Below are positions 17,951 through 26,860 of a stretch of DNA of 64,000 nucleotides, piece after piece (position 1 is the stretch's first letter; each line of letters opens with the position of its first letter). The position numbers and the translations under genes are program-made. The notes under the pieces are model-generated. The model had not been told where the DNA came from. It was given only the letters and a program-made list of their open reading frames with translations, and did not search any database. The stretch comes from Formosa sp. Hel1_31_208 (GTDB lineage Bacteria > Bacteroidota > Bacteroidia > Flavobacteriales > Flavobacteriaceae), in NCBI RefSeq assembly GCF_900104785.1, contig NZ_LT629733.1, positions 1,768,501 through 1,832,500 on the forward strand, in the 5' to 3' direction.

Positions 17951-18846
17951 TTATGTCCAGATATGTTCATAAATATCTGCATAATCATCTACTTCTATCA
18001 CTTCGAAGCCAACGCGTTCTAAAAAGAATTTTTTTCCTTCGTCCAAACCATTATTACTAGGTTTGTGTATGTACCAACCTTTATGTCTGCGATCTGGGTA
18101 GATTTTAAAATATTTGATACGTTCAATTAAGAGCCACCTCAAAAATGTTTCGTTTTCTTCAAGTCCAAGGCCAAATATAAATAAGGATTTATTAAAAATG
18201 ATATGAAGCCAGGTTTTATAACCCGACCAGCGCTCACTGTTTTTTTCTGAAAACAGGCGTTCTTCATTGCCTTTGTGCAGTAGGTTTCTAGCACGTTCTA
18301 CACTACCCATGTAATGACTAAGACCTAAGCGGATACTTCTATGATAGTGGATCATCCCATTTATATACCAAAGCCCAAAGCCTTGTGTAGGAAGTTCGAA
18401 TGATGCCTCACCATGATAGGTTGTCCATGGGTAAAAATCGGTGAAACCTTTAGAATCTGTTCGTAGTAATTGATAATCAAAAGTACGCGCAAAAGTTTCT
18501 TCAAAATTGGTCGTGAGTATAGGTGCATTAAGTGTCCTTATCTTATCAATAATCAATTGGTGATGTTTAAATGGCGCCCAATGATTCATTATTTTTGTTA
18601 CTTCTTTTTGCAAATTGAGATCCCGTGTATTTTCAAGTTCTAAGACATCATAAAATTCAGTAGACGAAATGCCATTAGGTTTTTTGGTAAGTGTTTGCAA
18701 TGATACTTTATCCCAAAGTTGCATGAGTAAATCATCCCAAGATAATGCGTTTGGATTGTTAGGATAGCGGTTGATTCATTACCAATTACAAACGCTATAT
18801 CGTGTTTGTTTCTAGTAATGATTTGTTTGATCTCGTTAACGGTCAT
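17951..18846 (-). pseudogene. SIR2-like domain protein, single-base frameshift
   Basis: The C-terminal frame (17951-18724) encodes a SIR2-like NAD-binding fold: the LTTNFEETFAR motif, a central domain and FIFGLGLEENETFLRW. The N-terminus is in another frame: from the ATG at 18846 one reads MTVNEIKQI to AFVIGN, then nonsense. Restoring one G at about 18777 joins the two as FVIGNGINRYPNNPNALSW, the expected nucleotide-binding loop, giving about 298 aa. So the gene is either a recent pseudogene or contains a sequencing/assembly error; there is no slippery homopolymer to suggest programmed shifting. SIR2-like proteins hydrolyse NAD in some anti-phage systems, but this branch is a conserved chromosomal protein of unknown role. 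Confidence 0.82.
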
Positions 18847-18971
18847 AGCAGCGTAATTGGATAAATGGCTTTTGCATCTAATTTAGCAAAAGAAAACAAG
18901 ACAGAGAAACATCTAAAGTGCTTTGCGAGTAAACGCGTTTAGTTTTGAAATACGTGAATATATTATGAAGT

Positions 18972-19451
18972 TTATCCGTTTCTTAAATCCTCAATTTTAA
19001 CCTGATAATCGTATTGTAAATCTTCATGTAACTTTAATACTTTTTTATCAATAGCCTCCATATTGCGGTCAAACAAATTAGTAAGCGTTGTATTGCGCCT
19101 TATGGAAGGTGTCATATGTGCTAGTTTCATGCAAAAGTAGAGGAGGAGTTCAACTTCAGTCTCTTTGTTCAACGAATAGCGAATGTACTTTTTAGTATTT
19201 CGTAGGATTTTACGAACACTCTTTTTAATATAAAAAAAACTGTTGGTATTGATGTCTTCAAATTGTTCGTCTATTTCAGATTTCACAGTTTCTATGTAAC
19301 CATCTTCACTGTCGGCTTCGAATAGTAAATAGGTAAGTAGCTCTTTGTTTTCCTTTTTGAAACGTGATAAACGTAAGCAAAGTTCTGCCAATTCTGCATT
19401 GGTTTTATGCTTGAGTTCTTTTCTAATGGTTACAACTGAAACAGCTTTCAT
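18972..19451 (-). CDS. hypothetical protein, all-helical (159 aa)
   Basis: I do not recognise a domain. The protein is mostly helical and charged, without signal or membrane segment, and has a basic central patch (KKSVRKILRNTKKYIRYS) that could bind nucleic acid. The motif NAELAELCLRLSRFKKENKELLTYLLFE resembles a helical-repeat start. Similar proteins occur across Flavobacteriaceae as conserved hypotheticals. I start it at the ATG at 19451 rather than the TTG two codons upstream. It stands downstream of the LytTR response regulator gene (57-bp gap) on the same strand, so it might be the last gene of that operon. Confidence 0.8.
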   Translation of the reverse strand: MKAVSVVTIRKELKHKTNAELAELCLRLSRFKKENKELLTYLLFEADSEDGYIETVKSEIDEQFEDINTNSFFYIKKSVRKILRNTKKYIRYSLNKETEVELLLYFCMKLAHMTPSIRRNTTLTNLFDRNMEAIDKKVLKLHEDLQYDYQVKIEDLRNG

Positions 19452-19508
19452 AAACAAGTTTTAGTAAGTTTAAATAATGACGCTCAAGATACTAAATAGT
19501 AGACGATC

Positions 19509-20210
19509 TCAGACATTTAGAGCTTTTAAAACGCTTTGCTTATAGGTTTGACCAATAGGCAAGGTATGCTCATCGATACTTATTTGATTTCCAGAAAGAT
19601 GATTCAAACGCTTTAAGTTAATGCTATATGATTTATGGATTCTTAAAAAGTTGTTAGGTAAACTTTCAATAAGTTTTGAAAATGTACTATGGGTGAGAAT
19701 GGTTTTATCTTTTAAAATCACTTTGACGTAATCGCCAAAAGCTTCTAGAAACTGAATGTCTTTATAATAGACTTTATGAAGGATTTTGTTTTCTTTTAAA
19801 ACAATAAAATCATCAAGAGAAGTCTTTTTATCTAGGACTTGCATTACTTTATGAATAGCGGTTAAAAATCTATCATAAGCAAAAGGTTTTAATAAATAAT
19901 CAATGGCGTTAACTTCAAATCCGTCGACAGCATATTGCGGATATGCTGTTGTAAAAATAACCAAGGGTGGGTGTTTCAGACTCATATAAAAATCAAGTCC
20001 AGATTGCTTTGGCATATTGATGTCTAAAAATAAGAGGTCTACTTGCCCATGAAGTTTTAAATATTTAAAGGCATCTGCAGCATTGCTGCATATTGCCTTT
20101 AAATCTAAAACTTCAGTATCTCCTACAAAATGTTGTAATACCTTTTGTGATGATAGCTCGTCATCAATAATTATGCAACTAATTAGTGTATTCGCGTTAT
20201 AAGTCATCAT
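19509..20210 (-). CDS. LytTR family response regulator transcription factor
   Basis: This is a two-domain response regulator. The N-terminal receiver (about residues 8-120) has the acidic pocket IIDDE, the phospho-acceptor Asp in LLFLDINMP, and the conserved Thr/Lys in TTAYPQYAVDGF and LLKPF. The C-terminal LytTR DNA-binding domain (about 135-233) includes the FLEAFGDYVKV and RIHKSYSINL signature. The start overlaps the end of the cognate kinase gene by 14 bp, so this is one operon with translational coupling. The target genes are not evident; LytTR sites would have to be sought elsewhere. Confidence 0.95.
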   Translation of the reverse strand: MMTYNANTLISCIIIDDELSSQKVLQHFVGDTEVLDLKAICSNAADAFKYLKLHGQVDLLFLDINMPKQSGLDFYMSLKHPPLVIFTTAYPQYAVDGFEVNAIDYLLKPFAYDRFLTAIHKVMQVLDKKTSLDDFIVLKENKILHKVYYKDIQFLEAFGDYVKVILKDKTILTHSTFSKLIESLPNNFLRIHKSYSINLKRLNHLSGNQISIDEHTLPIGQTYKQSVLKALNV

Positions 20211-21261
20211 TAATTATCATGGTTACCTTGAAACTTTCTTTGTCATCATTTATTATAAGCTCATGTTGATTTGGATACACTAAATTTAAGTTATTTTTCA
20301 GGTTTTCCAATCCAACCCCTGAATGGGCTTCATCAATGGCGTTCTTAGTATGTAGATTAGCATTGTTAATTTGAAACTCAAGGTGATTTGATTTTTGAGT
20401 TATTTTGACCTCAATTGGAGCTGGGTTTTCCGTTGGAGATAAACCGTATTTGAAGCTGTTTTCTATGAGTGGTAATATAAGCATGGGATAAATTTTAAAT
20501 TGTGGGTTGTCAATATTTATATCCAGAGTAATACAATTTTTAGTATCTACTCTATAATTCTGAAAAGCGATATAATTTTGTATTAGAGTGATTTCATTGG
20601 CGAGTGTCACACGTTCTTTGTCAGAATCGTAGATGACGTAACGCAAGATATCAGAAAGTTCCACAATGGCTTTAGTGGTTTCCTTCTTTTGTTCGAGTGC
20701 CAGAGCATAAATCACATTTAATGAATTGAATAAAAAGTGCGGATTGATTTGAGAACGCAGGGATGACAATTGCGTTTCTACTTGCAATGCTTTTACTTTA
20801 AGAAGTTTATTTTGCGACTTATTAAAATAAAACCAATCTTCGGCAAGTTTTAATAAGGTCGTACTAATTAAAAAAATCGTAAATGTTATATAAAGGTTGC
20901 CTTTAGATACATAAGAAATAAAAAAATAATCTGGAAATAACCAATCTAAAACGGACTGAAACAGCCATAACGTAATATTAGCAAATACAATGAGGTTTAT
21001 TACAAAAGCTAAAGCATACCAAGGATATTTTTCATGTTTCAACAACTTAGGCATTAAGAGGTAAAAATTGATACTTACGGGTATGGTCATAAATATCAAG
21101 AAACCAACGGTGTAAATATAATCAATGGTTATAGGTGCTTTTCCTTTTGAAAACACAAAGATCAAAATTACAAATGCCAACAACCACAGCAAACTATTAA
21201 AAATTAGTGGTCTGTGGTAATTGGACGATTTCAATGTGTAACTTAAACTATGGTTTTGCAT
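20197..21261 (-). CDS. LytS/YehU-type sensor histidine kinase
   Basis: The kinase has four hydrophobic segments in residues about 18-160, then the His_kinase domain with the phospho-accepting motif SQINPHFLFNSLN (about 190-200), the N box in PLIENSFKYGL and the G box GVGLENL. There is no periplasmic sensor domain of any size, so it is likely to sense membrane state or a partner protein. It overlaps the response regulator gene downstream and the small lipoprotein gene upstream by 14 bp each. The tight three-gene arrangement suggests the lipoprotein is the signal input, which is inference. Confidence 0.94.
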   Translation of the reverse strand: MQNHSLSYTLKSSNYHRPLIFNSLLWLLAFVILIFVFSKGKAPITIDYIYTVGFLIFMTIPVSINFYLLMPKLLKHEKYPWYALAFVINLIVFANITLWLFQSVLDWLFPDYFFISYVSKGNLYITFTIFLISTTLLKLAEDWFYFNKSQNKLLKVKALQVETQLSSLRSQINPHFLFNSLNVIYALALEQKKETTKAIVELSDILRYVIYDSDKERVTLANEITLIQNYIAFQNYRVDTKNCITLDINIDNPQFKIYPMLILPLIENSFKYGLSPTENPAPIEVKITQKSNHLEFQINNANLHTKNAIDEAHSGVGLENLKNNLNLVYPNQHELIINDDKESFKVTMIINDDL

Positions 21262-21907
21262 CTTTAGGTGTTAATTGAAAGATATCATCTTTATCCCATT
21301 TGTTTTCGATATTTGAGCGGACGAATTTTCGCAAAAAATCATGTAACTCTTCACTACTAGCTGTTAAAATGAGATCTTCATCAAGTCCAATTCTTTCATG
21401 TTTTAACCGGATTTTATTCTCTGTAAACAATGGTCCCACCGCGTCTTCTGATAACCATGACAACTTTAAAGAACCATCACTATTGATATCAACTTTAGAG
21501 ACCGAATGTGTTTTTAAAAGATGTTGAGCAACTAATGGATTAAGTCCGTCATCTTCATATTCAAAGGGTGTAAAGTCAAGAAAAATATGGTCATCTACTT
21601 TAAATGGCATGGCAATAAAGAGTGCTTCATTATTTTTTTTAATATATTTTACTATGTATCCGTCTTGATATCTTTCAAATGTTTTTAAATCTTCAGGCAC
21701 TAGTTTTGTTGGATCATTATTTTCCCTTTCCCACGTAGTTTTGAAAGATACAATTTGCCATTCTCCTTTGTCATTATCTGTAAAATCACCTAAAATTTGC
21801 TCATTATAAAGTATTGTTGTTTTGGTATAGAATGGTTGAATGGATTTGACAATACAAGAGCTCAACAAAAGCAGCGTTATGAGTAATATTGAAATTTTTG
21901 ATTTCAT
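21248..21907 (-). CDS. hypothetical lipoprotein upstream of the LytS kinase
   Basis: A lipoprotein signal ends at SC near residues 17-18 (LLLLSSCIVKS). The remaining 200 residues are predominantly beta with several charged loops and no motif that I can name. The gene overlaps the sensor kinase start by 14 bp and so is translated with it. The product is anchored in a membrane and faces the periplasm or surface, and could present a signal to the kinase. An alternative is an unrelated envelope protein that simply shares the operon. Confidence 0.82.
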   Translation of the reverse strand: MKSKISILLITLLLLSSCIVKSIQPFYTKTTILYNEQILGDFTDNDKGEWQIVSFKTTWERENNDPTKLVPEDLKTFERYQDGYIVKYIKKNNEALFIAMPFKVDDHIFLDFTPFEYEDDGLNPLVAQHLLKTHSVSKVDINSDGSLKLSWLSEDAVGPLFTENKIRLKHERIGLDEDLILTASSEELHDFLRKFVRSNIENKWDKDDIFQLTPKDAKP

Positions 21908-22031
21908 AATATTCGTTTTTTAAAGTTTATGCTAAACTCGTGAACAACTGCTTTTAGCGCAACTTATTTCGACAAACACAAGTCAACTCATGCCAAACAC
22001 TACGACTATTGGTCATAGATTTGTTTTGCTG

Positions 22032-22298
22032 TTATAAATCATAATGTTTCCTAATGGTCTTTCTTACAGAAATCAATCGATAAAGACCTATAATTAATAG
22101 AACAGCCGAAACAATAATAAGAATAATACCGTAGGACTTTAGATCTGAGAAGAATTCCAGTTTTAAAATAGTAACTCCAGTTCCTAAGATCACTAGGAAA
22201 GTTCTAAAATAGGCAAGAAAAGTACGTTCATTAGCAAGTTTGGTGCGTTCAATAGCTAACCAATCTCGTGTAATTAAAGGACTGTCTTTTTCCATCAT
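22032..22298 (-). CDS. DUF202 domain membrane protein
   Basis: An 88-residue YidH-like protein: the characteristic RDWLAIERTKLANERTFLAYFRTFL stretch, then two membrane helices (about residues 36-52 and 57-77). The DUF202 family is of unknown function. The start overlaps the DoxX stop (ATGA), so it is co-translated with that gene. Together with the methyltransferase gene they form a three-gene set. Confidence 0.88.
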   Translation of the reverse strand: MMEKDSPLITRDWLAIERTKLANERTFLAYFRTFLVILGTGVTILKLEFFSDLKSYGIILIIVSAVLLIIGLYRLISVRKTIRKHYDL

Positions 22299-22672
22299 TT
22301 TTTCATACCATCAATAGAATATTTACCTGCACCAGCTAAGAACATCACCACAAAAGCAACGAGGTACAATATGGCCTTTTCTTTGGTTCCTAAATCATCT
22401 TTAGCATGTACAATAAATGCAGCGACTATCATAGTAATGGCTGCGGGAATGGCCGCTAATTTGGTTTTGTAACCGATAATGAGAAGTAGAGGAGCAATAA
22501 CTTCTCCCACTAAGCATAAAATTAAAGAAGCTGTAGTTCCCACACCAATCGGATCTCCAAATTGTGAAGGATCTGAAAGCATACTAATCTTTGGGATTCC
22601 ATGCGTTAACATAAAGCCGCCAAATCCGACTCGTAAGAACAATAAGGCTAAACCTGTATAATTTGTTTTCAT
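22295..22672 (-). CDS. DoxX family membrane protein
   Basis: Four hydrophobic helices in 125 residues, with the family's RVGFGGFMLTHGIPKI start, a GxxIAPLLLIIGYKT loop and a final helix before a basic tail. DoxX-family proteins have been linked to quinol oxidation and to redox homeostasis in other bacteria, but the role is undefined here. The gene follows the methyltransferase gene by 15 bp and overlaps the DUF202 gene. A second DoxX gene is present at 25017-25520. Confidence 0.9.
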   Translation of the reverse strand: MKTNYTGLALLFLRVGFGGFMLTHGIPKISMLSDPSQFGDPIGVGTTASLILCLVGEVIAPLLLIIGYKTKLAAIPAAITMIVAAFIVHAKDDLGTKEKAILYLVAFVVMFLAGAGKYSIDGMKK

Positions 22673-22687
22673 TATATAATATATTAG

Positions 22688-24292
22688 TTAGTTACCCTTT
22701 AAAAGATTGACACTAACAGTTGCTAGGTCATTATTTGGAAATTTAGAAAAATAATTCGGATCAGGATGTAAACCTGCTTCTTGTGCTAATTTATTAAAAA
22801 CATCAACCTCTAAGATGTATTGATCGCTATACCCATGCGTTGCATCATATGCTGTCGCTGCAGTTTTTCCAAGGTTTTGAGCCACAATTTTAGGGTCAAC
22901 GGTATGTAGCTCTATCATGAGTAAACCGAAACGTTCAACATAAGGTTTCCATTTTTTGAGATGCTCTAATAAGGAGTGCTCAACAGTATTATTGCTTAAG
23001 CGTTTGCCAGAACTAGCATAAGCTCCTGTTGAATCACTGATATGATTTGTTGCGGTTTGTGGTGCTTCCCAAATTCGGTTATGATCTAAAAAGGTGCGCA
23101 CGTTGAGCAAGTCTTTAAGTTCAATATTATAATCTTCTTTAAGGTCTTTGGCTAAAATATCGGGACGACCAATATCACCCCAAATAACTTTGGCCCATAT
23201 ATCAGCTTTTATTAAATTGGCACGTGTGACTTTAAGTGCTGCTTGATTAAAATCGGCTCCTACTAACAGCAAAGGGTGTTCATCTAACATTTTGCCCCGA
23301 CGTGTTTGATATTCAATGACGTCAAATATATGTTGAATAAAAGCACCATTACCACATCCCATATCTAATATGCCTTTAGGTTGTTGCTCAATAGGCTTAT
23401 TAAATAATTTAATAATCACTTCATCGATTACTTTGAAATAAGTGGAATGTGCGCCACCGCTTCCCCAAACATTCATTTCACGATGCACATGTTTTTCCGT
23501 TTCATCTGCGGACTCAGTTTTTAAAATTTTTGCATTTCCGAAGATCAATTCCTCTAATTGAATAAAGGTTGGTAAATAAGAGACAGTCACACCGTATGCA
23601 CTAGCACGTTTTGCAAAGAATAAACCATCATCTGTAAATTGATAGGTATTCTTTTTTTTGATGAACCAACCTAAATGAGCAAAGAAATCTAGAATTTTTT
23701 TAAAACTTTCTGGGTTTTTGTGATATTCTTCCGCTGTAAATGAGGCTTCCATAAAATATTTATGAAACAAACCATTCATGCCTAATCGCACAATAATAGG
23801 AGCGACTACCACACCTTCAATATGTTTGAGTACTTGATAGGCGACTGATGCTTCATTGGAAACATCCATTCCGTAGTGTGATTCATATGATTTAAATATG
23901 CGTTCTAAAACAGTAAACGCATCAATACCAATAGGCTCATGAGCCAATTTCACAGAATACTTGAGTAAGTTCACGACTTCTTCATAAAGCGGGACGAGTT
24001 CAAAAGCAGTTTTGCTTCTTGAATTTATTTCATATGAAACTGAATTACTTTTATTGTCTAAATGTTGGGTTAGCCAACCTTGCGAGGATAATACTCTTAA
24101 GGCAATATTAAGATAACCTTCATTAGCAATAAACTTTGATGATAACACCGTGAGGTCTGCTTTTTTCTGTTCTAACAAATAATCTAAAACACCTTTTTTA
24201 TATAGTGCATAGGCTGAAGTAGCTGTTGCAATACCATCAAGATGTCTAAATATATTTCCTCTTAATCGTTGTTTGTCTTGTTTTGAATGCAT
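22688..24292 (-). CDS. class I SAM-dependent methyltransferase, AprA-like
   Basis: This 534-residue protein has an N-terminal dimerisation/winged-helix-like half (about 1-250) and a C-terminal Rossmann methyltransferase domain with the SAM motif GILDMGCGNGAF near residue 305. The domain order resembles the MT2-like part of the AprA loading module of polyketide biosynthesis, but there are no polyketide synthase genes here. The acceptor is unknown. The start ATG at 24292 follows a terminator hairpin, so a promoter should lie just upstream. The DoxX and DUF202 genes follow within 15 bp or overlap. Confidence 0.85.
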   Translation of the reverse strand: MHSKQDKQRLRGNIFRHLDGIATATSAYALYKKGVLDYLLEQKKADLTVLSSKFIANEGYLNIALRVLSSQGWLTQHLDNKSNSVSYEINSRSKTAFELVPLYEEVVNLLKYSVKLAHEPIGIDAFTVLERIFKSYESHYGMDVSNEASVAYQVLKHIEGVVVAPIIVRLGMNGLFHKYFMEASFTAEEYHKNPESFKKILDFFAHLGWFIKKKNTYQFTDDGLFFAKRASAYGVTVSYLPTFIQLEELIFGNAKILKTESADETEKHVHREMNVWGSGGAHSTYFKVIDEVIIKLFNKPIEQQPKGILDMGCGNGAFIQHIFDVIEYQTRRGKMLDEHPLLLVGADFNQAALKVTRANLIKADIWAKVIWGDIGRPDILAKDLKEDYNIELKDLLNVRTFLDHNRIWEAPQTATNHISDSTGAYASSGKRLSNNTVEHSLLEHLKKWKPYVERFGLLMIELHTVDPKIVAQNLGKTAATAYDATHGYSDQYILEVDVFNKLAQEAGLHPDPNYFSKFPNNDLATVSVNLLKGN

Positions 24293-24318
24293 GATGGCGT
24301 CAATTTAGTTAAATATAA

Positions 24319-24346
24319 AAAATCCATCACACCTGTGATGGATTTT
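24319..24346 (-). terminator. terminator hairpin upstream of the methyltransferase gene
   Basis: Perfect 12-bp arms (24319-24330 and 24335-24346, AAAATCCATCAC and its complement) flank a 4-nt loop. On the minus strand a T-rich run follows. It would end the transcript of the gene that stops at 24518. Confidence 0.75.
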
Positions 24347-24517
24347 GACGATAAAAACAATATTGTTTAGTTGAAGAGATGAATAATTTGATTTTTATTC
24401 TCTTTAGTTTTGATAAATTTATTTGGTTTTTGGCACATCAATATAGGTTGCTGTTTGTAATTTTTTTTCATCCTCGGTGCATTGTATCACCACAATTATG
24501 GCATAAGTCTAGACAAA

Positions 24518-25009
24518 TTATTTTATAATTTTAGTAAATTCATAAGTATTTCTAATAAAGCGTTCATCATTAGAATCTAATTGTACTTCTTTAATTACCT
24601 TATAATTGGTTTCATTGAATTCGTGAATGATAAACATGGTTGCACTCATTCCATTATCACGACCCTTGAAAGTAGTCACAAATCTTCTCAAACCATCGGT
24701 GTAACTATTTTCAATAATTTTTTCATTTCCGAAATAGGTGCCATTTTTTTTAATTTTCACAGTAGATTTATTGTTTTTTTGTGGCTCATAGGTATATTGA
24801 ATGTTTGTCGTAATTCTGTCACCTTTTATTTGAATTTGTAAAGTGGAAGGAATGGTCTTAAGTTCATTAGATTGGTAATCTTTATAAGTCAGTTGCCCCT
24901 TCCAACTTGTATTGTTTAACATATCGAAATCTGTAATATGTAGGGAATCTTGAGCAGTTAATGTAAATGCTATCAGTATTGTAATAAGAGTCATAATTGG
25001 TGTTTTCAT
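24518..25009 (-). CDS. hypothetical secreted protein (163 aa)
   Basis: A clear signal peptide (residues 1-19, ending LTA-Q) precedes a beta-rich domain with alternating hydrophobic residues, similar to lipocalin-like or calycin folds. No family motif is visible. The start is 7 bp after the DoxX gene stop, so the two are co-transcribed. The function is unknown. Confidence 0.82.
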   Translation of the reverse strand: MKTPIMTLITILIAFTLTAQDSLHITDFDMLNNTSWKGQLTYKDYQSNELKTIPSTLQIQIKGDRITTNIQYTYEPQKNNKSTVKIKKNGTYFGNEKIIENSYTDGLRRFVTTFKGRDNGMSATMFIIHEFNETNYKVIKEVQLDSNDERFIRNTYEFTKIIK

Positions 25010-25016
25010 AGTTATA

Positions 25017-25520
25017 TTATTTTAATGTTTTATTGATTAGATAATCTAGTCCGAAGCGACCAGATCCTAAGATTAGACTATATATAGCGACCCACAGAAA
25101 TCCGATAGCAGGTAACATTGCCCAAAGGCCTTCATTCCATTTTTGCATAAAGATGGCAACCAACATTGTGCATATGATTAAGAATGCTGCCAAACGCGTT
25201 TTGAGTCCGAGTAATAAAAATAATCCACCTACAGCTTCGCTAAAAGCACCCATCCACGCAAAGAATACTGGGGCGGAAGAAAAAATACCACCATAGTTAG
25301 CAACATCTTCTGGAAACCACGCGGAGACCTCAAATAGATTGAGATTTTGACTGTCTGCTGTCCATGGCATACCAAATTTATCAGCACCAAACACAGCGGT
25401 TAACCATAAGCCACAAGAAATCCTTGGAATTGCTAAAAAGGCGTCAGCTAACCACTGCTTTTGTATTACGGGTGTAATTACTGATTTTAAAATAGATTTC
25501 AGTCTGGTCATTGTTATCAT
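25017..25520 (-). CDS. DoxX family membrane protein (second copy)
   Basis: This 167-residue protein has four hydrophobic helices and a DoxX-like RISCGLWLTAVFGADKFGMPW start with a loop before helix two. It is longer than the 22295-22672 paralogue because of a loop of about 30 residues between helices one and two. It forms a pair with the secreted protein gene downstream and is close to the divergently regulated-looking AraC gene, which ends 92 bp upstream on the same strand. Its redox function is inferred from the family only. Confidence 0.88.
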   Translation of the reverse strand: MITMTRLKSILKSVITPVIQKQWLADAFLAIPRISCGLWLTAVFGADKFGMPWTADSQNLNLFEVSAWFPEDVANYGGIFSSAPVFFAWMGAFSEAVGGLFLLLGLKTRLAAFLIICTMLVAIFMQKWNEGLWAMLPAIGFLWVAIYSLILGSGRFGLDYLINKTLK

Positions 25521-25612
25521 GTTTTATTTGTTTGTGATTCAAATTTGCGATAACAAGATTGAGTGAACGACTTAAAAGGTATTAGAGTGTCTTAAATACG
25601 ATTTGAGACGTC

Positions 25613-26785
25613 TTAATTTAGCTGCGTTTTTAAATACTCAGTAGGAGAAGAGTTTGTCAATTTTTTAAACACACGATTGAAGGTCGCTTTGCTATTAAAG
25701 CCACATTCTTGAGCGATACCCAATAAAGAGAGTTGCTGATGTTTGTCTGCTTTAAGCATGGTTTTACATGCTTCAACTCGGTATTCATTAACAAAATCAT
25801 TAAAATTTTTACCAAAGCCAGAATTGATGACTTCAGAAAGTTGTCCACGTGTTAGTTTTGCCATTTTAGCCAAATCGGAAAGATTGAGTTCTGGGTTTAG
25901 ATAGGCTTTTTCTATTTCCATTAACTGCGTTACGCTTTCTAACTCTGATTCTGAATAAGGTTTTGAATCAATTTTATCAGTTTCTTCAGGAATTCCGATA
26001 GTCTTAGGTGAAAAGCTAAAATCTAGTTTATTAAGTTTTGTAGTATCTGTAAAATAGCCTTTGATACCGGCGTATAAAGTGATTATTGCTGTCAAGAAAT
26101 TAAGCCACCAACGTTGCTCATAGCCTAAGTCCATATACGTAGAACCTATGATATCCTGAATTGTACCATAAAGAAAGAGTAAGCTAAACAGTATTAAAAA
26201 GCTCAATATCCAATTCAACTCGAGTTTGTAGGTATTTGAGAAATATTGAATAATCTTTTTTCGGTAACTATAAAATAATTGAAATGTAAAGGCTAAGTAA
26301 ACCAGTATGAAAGGTGTTTCAATATAACCCACTATAGATTGTATATAGGCCTCATCTAGCTCAATTTTTAAGACACCATTTTGAATGTTTTCAAATCCAG
26401 GCTGTAACGCGTCATAAATATAAATACCCAAATGGTAATTAATAAAGGTAAAAGCAAGGGCAAAATGCCACCAATATGATTTTTTAAACTTAAAATTTGA
26501 AGCTGTTACAGATTTGATATACAGATAAATTAAAGGTGCAATAGCAACACCAGTATTAATTAAGAAATAGTTAATTTTTGTAGTTCTAAATTCATCATAC
26601 CAGCCTGTAAAACCAAAAGTATAGCAGGTTTGACTATAACAAGTCAATAGTAGTATCAGTCCTAAAAATAAGTCTGACAATTGTCGTTTCCTGAAGTATC
26701 TTGACAAAAGTAAAACGACAAAAACTAAACCTTGTATAACAAGAATTAATAACGGTAAGCTCCAACGATTAAAATCTGGAAACAT
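25613..26785 (-). CDS. AraC family transcriptional regulator with membrane sensor domain
   Basis: The N-terminal 250 residues hold about seven hydrophobic helices. The C-terminal AraC domain (about 285-390) contains two helix-turn-helix units, seen as LSDLAKMAKLTRGQLSEVIN and SLLGIAQECGFNSKATFNRVF. This membrane-integral AraC architecture is common in Bacteroidota and couples envelope signals directly to transcription. The nearest candidate targets are the DoxX/secreted protein pair downstream and the di-haem peroxidase gene upstream, which is inference from position only. Confidence 0.93.
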   Translation of the reverse strand: MFPDFNRWSLPLLILVIQGLVFVVLLLSRYFRKRQLSDLFLGLILLLTCYSQTCYTFGFTGWYDEFRTTKINYFLINTGVAIAPLIYLYIKSVTASNFKFKKSYWWHFALAFTFINYHLGIYIYDALQPGFENIQNGVLKIELDEAYIQSIVGYIETPFILVYLAFTFQLFYSYRKKIIQYFSNTYKLELNWILSFLILFSLLFLYGTIQDIIGSTYMDLGYEQRWWLNFLTAIITLYAGIKGYFTDTTKLNKLDFSFSPKTIGIPEETDKIDSKPYSESELESVTQLMEIEKAYLNPELNLSDLAKMAKLTRGQLSEVINSGFGKNFNDFVNEYRVEACKTMLKADKHQQLSLLGIAQECGFNSKATFNRVFKKLTNSSPTEYLKTQLN

Positions 26786-26860
26786 TCAAATGAGATTTAA
26801 AACCTAAATGTAAGAGATTTTAATGATTTTCAAAAAACCAATAGGTCTCAATTCGTCTTT

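Noticed and set aside
17951..18846. Programmed frameshift in the SIR2-like gene
   Set aside because: No slippery heptamer or downstream stem-loop at the site; a lost G in GG is a simpler explanation.
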